From Roseomonas sp. AR75 (GTDB taxonomy: Bacteria > Pseudomonadota > Alphaproteobacteria > Acetobacterales > Acetobacteraceae), in assembly GCF_005222815.1 (NCBI RefSeq), contig NZ_STGB01000001.1, forward strand, positions 186,001-250,000: a stretch of DNA of 64,000 bases. The letters are read 5' to 3'. Below, one piece after another: positions 60,836-64,000 of this stretch (position 1 is its first letter; every line of letters begins with the position of its first letter). The notes under the pieces are model-generated. The model did no database searches and was not told the DNA's origin. It saw only the letters and a program-made list of their open reading frames with translations. Both the position numbers and the translations under genes were made by a program.

Positions 60836-61639
60836 TCATCCCAGCGCAAGCAGCTTTGCACGGGCCACGAGGCCACTGGATGGATCCGCGAGCGGGGCGA
60901 CGACCGTGAAATGGTCGGCGGCGGGCAGGGCTTCGAAGCTTCCGCCCCAGGCCGCGGCCATGTCCCGGCTCTGCCGCAGGAACTCCGCGCTCTCGGCGCC
61001 ACCGACGACGCAGTGCAGCGGTCGTTCCGGCGAGGGCATCCAGCGCGGCGACAGTGCATGCGCCTCCGCCGGCGTGAGCTGCAGGGCGGGGCCGACGGAA
61101 GTTCGAAGCAACGGCTCCAGTTCGAACACGCCGGAGATCGGCAGCGCGGCATGCACCAGTCCCTCCGGCAGGGCAGGGTCGAAGGCAGGCCAGTCGGTCG
61201 CCAGCAACATTGCCGCGAGGTGGCCGCCAGCCGAGTGGCCGGCGGCAAGGATGCGATGCCCTGTGCGGTGCCACAGGAGACGGCAAGCCGCGCGCATCTG
61301 CGCGACGATGGCCTCCAATGGCACGGACGGGCAGAGATCGTAGGACGGCACCGCGACGGCAATCCCCTGGCCGTTGAGGCCGCGAGCGCAGTGGCTGGCA
61401 AAGCTGCGATCCAGCGCCTGCCAGTAGCCGCCATGGATGAAGAGCGCGAGCGGCGCCTCACCGGACGGTGCGGGGTGGAACAGGTCCAGCCTCTCCCTCA
61501 GGCCTCTGCCGTAGGCCAGGTCGAGCTCTGCATGCGGGCATGCCTGACGCCATGCGGCCGCGTCCCGCTGCCAGGCGGCGATGTGCGCCGGGTGCCCCGG
61601 CACACGCGCGCGGTTATTGTACTCTGCTTCCAGATCCAT
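60836..61639 (-). CDS. Alpha/beta hydrolase, arylformamidase-like
   Basis: The 267-residue product has the HGGYW oxyanion motif (69-73), the nucleophile elbow AGHSAGGH with Ser136, and a late AADHFTVV containing the probable catalytic His. The combination HGGxW plus GHSAGGH is typical of kynurenine-formamidase/arylformamidase-like enzymes, which split N-formyl amides or esters. ATG 61639 was chosen because homology begins at MDLEAEYNNRA; the frame runs 37 codons further. It lies 44 bp upstream of livK on the same strand, so it may process the imported compound, though a palindrome separates them. Confidence 0.8.
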   Translation of the reverse strand: MDLEAEYNNRARVPGHPAHIAAWQRDAAAWRQACPHAELDLAYGRGLRERLDLFHPAPSGEAPLALFIHGGYWQALDRSFASHCARGLNGQGIAVAVPSYDLCPSVPLEAIVAQMRAACRLLWHRTGHRILAAGHSAGGHLAAMLLATDWPAFDPALPEGLVHAALPISGVFELEPLLRTSVGPALQLTPAEAHALSPRWMPSPERPLHCVVGGAESAEFLRQSRDMAAAWGGSFEALPAADHFTVVAPLADPSSGLVARAKLLALG

Positions 61640-61761
61640 CCCGCGAATAGGGTACCGACGCCCCCCGGACCGCAACCCTCCCGCGTCCGACGGTATCAAC
61701 CTGGGCGGGAAAGGCGATCCGGCGTTCCACACGCGCCCATGTTCCGGCACAAGCCCGGTTC

Positions 61762-62328
61762 ATGAAGGTCTATCTTGCCGGTCCAGACGTGTTTCTCCCG
61801 GACCCGATCACCATGGCCGAACGCAAGCGCTCGCTCTGCGCGGCGCATGGGCTGACCGGCATCTTCCCCGTGGACGCGCATCCGCAGCACCCGGAGGAAG
61901 CGGAAGTGCCCCGTTGGCTGTGGATCTACCGCCGCAACGAGGCCCACATGCGCGACGCCGATGCGGTGATCGCCAACCTGACGCCGTTTCGCGGGCCATC
62001 GGCGGATGCCGGCACGGTCTACGAGCTCGGCTTCATGCGGGCGCTTGGCAAACTGGTGCTCGGCTACAGCAATGTCGCGGCGGATTTCGTGCCACGCAAC
62101 CTGGGCTTTCTGGGCCGATCCGCGCGGCGTGATGCGGAGGGCCGCTGGCGCGACGGGATGGACATGGCCGTCGAGGATTTCGGCCTGGCCGACAATTTGA
62201 TGATCGATGGCGGCATCAAGGAGGCCGGCGGCATCTTCGTGCGCCGCGACGTGCCGGAGTCCGCCCGCTGGACCGATCTTGCAGCGTTCGAGACCTGCGT
62301 CCGGACCCTGGCTGCGCTTTCCCGTTGA
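61762..62328 (+). CDS. Nucleoside 2-deoxyribosyltransferase family protein
   Basis: The 188-residue product starts MKVYLAGPDVFLPD, with DAVIANLTPFRGPSADAGTVYELGF (68-91). Glu89 is at the place of the family nucleophile, with Asp-rich and YxAGP motifs conserved. The enzymes move deoxyribose between bases or hydrolyse the N-glycosidic bond in nucleotide salvage. Length is normal for the short form of the family. It is divergent from the arylformamidase-like gene (122-bp gap). No strong ribosome site is seen before ATG 61762. Confidence 0.9.
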   Translation: MKVYLAGPDVFLPDPITMAERKRSLCAAHGLTGIFPVDAHPQHPEEAEVPRWLWIYRRNEAHMRDADAVIANLTPFRGPSADAGTVYELGFMRALGKLVLGYSNVAADFVPRNLGFLGRSARRDAEGRWRDGMDMAVEDFGLADNLMIDGGIKEAGGIFVRRDVPESARWTDLAAFETCVRTLAALSR

Positions 62329-62379
62329 CGGCCGGTGGCCGGCCCGCCGAGACAGGCAGGGCAAAGCATCGGAGCAGGC

Positions 62380-63111
62380 ATGGCGGAGAAGGAAAGCCCG
62401 GCGCGACTGCGTCGGCGTACGATCCTTGCGGCAACGGCACTGGCTGCCGCACCTGCACCCATGGCGGCGCAGGATGGCGCCGTGGACCTTTTGCTGGTGC
62501 TGGCCGTGGACGCTTCCGGCTCCATCGATCCCGACGAGTTCACCCTTCAGCGGGAAGGGCTGGCGGAGGCGGTGTCCCACCCTGCCGTGCTGTCGGCCAT
62601 CCGGTCTCGGCCGCGCGGCGCGATCGGCATCGCCATGGTCGAATGGGGGTCTCCGGGCGGCGCCGCCACGGTGGTGGAATGGCAGCGCGTGTCCGACCAA
62701 GCGTCGGCCGAATCGGCAGCGCAGGCAATGCGGGACGCGCCGCGATCCCGGCAATCCTTCAACGCGATCGGCGATGCGCTGATGCATGCCGGGGCGCTGC
62801 TGCAAGCGGCGCCGTGGCAGGCCGGGGAGCGCACGGTGGACGTCTCCGGCGATGGGCCGGACATACGCAGCCTGGTGCCCGCACCGGTGGCGCGCGACAC
62901 GCTGGTGGCGCAGGGCGTAGTGGTGAACGGACTGGCCATCGAGGCCTCGTCCAGTTGGCGCGATGGCCGGCTATCCGCGCTGTACGAGCGTGACGTCATT
63001 GGCGGACCTGGCGCCTTCGTGGTGCGGGCCGAGGACCGGCGCGACTTCGCCCGCGCGATGCGCGCCAAGCTGATCCGCGAAGTGGCGGGGCGGAACAGCG
63101 GTTTCGGCTAG
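62380..63111 (+). CDS. DUF1194 family secreted von Willebrand A-like protein
   Basis: The 243-residue product has a leader with RLRRRTILAATALAAA, likely Tat or Sec, then VDLLLVLAVDASGSIDPDEF, where D44-x-S46-x-S48 forms a MIDAS-like metal site. FNAIGDALMHAG, RTVDVSGDGPDIRS and VVVNGLAIEA fit DUF1194, a family of periplasmic vWA-like proteins of unknown role. ATG 62380 has GGAG five bases upstream; an in-frame ATG at 62335 lacks one. Confidence 0.85.
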   Translation: MAEKESPARLRRRTILAATALAAAPAPMAAQDGAVDLLLVLAVDASGSIDPDEFTLQREGLAEAVSHPAVLSAIRSRPRGAIGIAMVEWGSPGGAATVVEWQRVSDQASAESAAQAMRDAPRSRQSFNAIGDALMHAGALLQAAPWQAGERTVDVSGDGPDIRSLVPAPVARDTLVAQGVVVNGLAIEASSSWRDGRLSALYERDVIGGPGAFVVRAEDRRDFARAMRAKLIREVAGRNSGFG

Positions 63112-63254
63112 ATGCTTGCCCAGGAATTGGGCAGGCAGGCCAGCCTAACGGCATCGTCGGACCGCGCTTGGCATCTGCGAAGCGTCTCGCCCCTTCCCAC
63201 CGGCGCGGGTTTTTGCGAAACCCGAAGGAACGACGGGGAAGGTGCACGCCTGAG

Positions 63255-64000
63255 GTGAACCAGATCGGCACGAACGAACCCGCCCGCGCCTTCGACGAGA
63301 TGCAGGACGCATCCGGCGTACGCGCTGCCTATGCCGGCATTGCCGGCTGGATCGCCAAGCATGGCGTGGCGGCGCTGGCGTCCAAGCGCACCGAGGCGGA
63401 GGCGTTGTTCCGCCGCGTCGGCATCACCTTTGCCGTCTACGGCGAGGGCGGCGACCCGGAGCGGCTGATCCCCTTCGACGTGATCCCGCGCATCCTGGCG
63501 CGCAGCGAATGGGACAGGCTTTCCCTCGGACTGACGCAGCGCGTGAAGGCGCTGAACGCCTTTATCGCCGACATCTACGCAGCGCAGGAGATCGTCAAGG
63601 CCGGCCGCGTGCCTGCGGCCCTGATCACCGAGAACGAGGCCTTTTGCCGCCCCATGATCGGCGTGGCGCCGCCGGCCGGCGTCTATTGCCACATCTCCGG
63701 GATCGACCTGGTGCGCACCGATGCCGACGAGTTCTACGTGCTGGAAGACAATTGCCGCACGCCTTCCGGCGTCTCCTACATGCTGGAGAACCGCGAGGCG
63801 ATGCTGCGGCTGTTCCCGGCGCTCTGCTCCGATCACCGCCTGGCGCCCGTCGGCCACTACCCCGAGGAGCTGCTGGAGACGCTGAAGGAGGCCGCGCCGC
63901 CGAACTGCAAGGGGCCGCCCTGCGTCGCGGTGCTGACGCCCGGGCATTTCAACAGCGCCTATTACGAGCACTGCTTCCTGGCCGACGAGATGGGCGTCGA
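63255..64000 (+). CDS. Circularly permuted ATP-grasp protein, C-terminus cut by window edge
   Basis: The frame is open from GTG 63255 to the right edge (248 full codons). It reads ARAFDEMQDASGVRAAY near the start, then LIPFDVIPRILARSEWDRL, LGLTQRVKALNAFIADIY, GIDLVRTDADEFYVLEDNCR and TPSGVSYMLENREAMLRLFP. These match the circularly permuted ATP-grasp (former DUF404/DUF407) family, which is usually followed by an alpha-E (DUF403) gene and a transglutaminase-like gene. The family ligates unknown substrates, probably peptide-like. GTG is supported by the family-typical FDEM at residue ~14; ATG 63300 is an alternative. Confidence 0.88.
   Translation, partial: MNQIGTNEPARAFDEMQDASGVRAAYAGIAGWIAKHGVAALASKRTEAEALFRRVGITFAVYGEGGDPERLIPFDVIPRILARSEWDRLSLGLTQRVKALNAFIADIYAAQEIVKAGRVPAALITENEAFCRPMIGVAPPAGVYCHISGIDLVRTDADEFYVLEDNCRTPSGVSYMLENREAMLRLFPALCSDHRLAPVGHYPEELLETLKEAAPPNCKGPPCVAVLTPGHFNSAYYEHCFLADEMGV

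Noticed and set aside
63108..63971. A 287-codon minus-strand frame at the right edge
   Set aside because: It is antisense to the circularly permuted ATP-grasp gene, whose motifs are clear on the plus strand.

Overview
The window is high-GC DNA (well above 65% by eye, with strong GC bias at third codon positions) that reads like an alphaproteobacterial chromosome. An Acetobacteraceae (Roseomonas-like) source is my best inference. It rests on the GC level, a Bug-type solute-binding protein, a Liv operon, a DUF1194 protein, a circularly permuted ATP-grasp gene and a type I secretion locus of a style common in that group. No 16S rRNA or marker gene is present to prove it.

Region 1 (1-35940) is a type I secretion locus. 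On the minus strand, a single 27.5-kb gene (7477-35025) encodes a protein of about 9182 residues. It has an N-terminal class-3-lipase-like domain, an FrpC/ApxIVA-like calcium-binding module, about 25 RTX/HCBP modules, two arrays of cadherin/VCBS-like domains split by an RTX stretch, and a C-terminal RTX block. It is followed by two tightly coupled ABC exporter genes (5605-7335, 3422-5608), an HlyD adaptor (2097-3425) and the start of a second large repeat protein that runs off the left edge (1-2090). Divergent from the giant gene is an HlyC-type lysine acyltransferase (35362-35940) with Tyr where HlyC has its catalytic His. No TolC-like outer-membrane factor is visible.

Region 2 (36024-38792) holds a flavin-dependent tryptophan-halogenase-family gene, a divergent DUF6445 gene with a 2-oxoglutarate/Fe(II) oxygenase-like HxD...H...R pattern, and a fragment resembling a phage tail tape-measure protein.

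Region 3 (38778-46020) is a LacI-controlled carbohydrate-type cluster. It has three paralogous TIM-barrel-like proteins (weakly GH67/alpha-glucuronidase-like), an orphan Bug solute-binding protein and a LacI regulator whose start lies just behind a perfect 7-1-7 palindrome. A tRNA-Glu(UUC) gene follows at 46546-46621.

Region 4 (46830-56164) looks like a surface-glycan cluster. It contains two small paralogous beta-rich proteins, a GH71/99-like secreted protein, an AT-rich methyltransferase with a DUF4214-like head, a sulfotransferase-like protein and a 1539-residue protein carrying three GT-B glycosyltransferase domains and beta-rich tails.

Region 5 (56155-61639, minus strand) is a branched-chain amino-acid-type ABC importer operon (livK-livH-livM-livG-livF) preceded by an arylformamidase-like alpha/beta hydrolase. 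Region 6 (61762-64000) has a nucleoside 2-deoxyribosyltransferase, a DUF1194 von Willebrand-A-like secreted protein, and the start of a circularly permuted ATP-grasp gene cut by the right edge.
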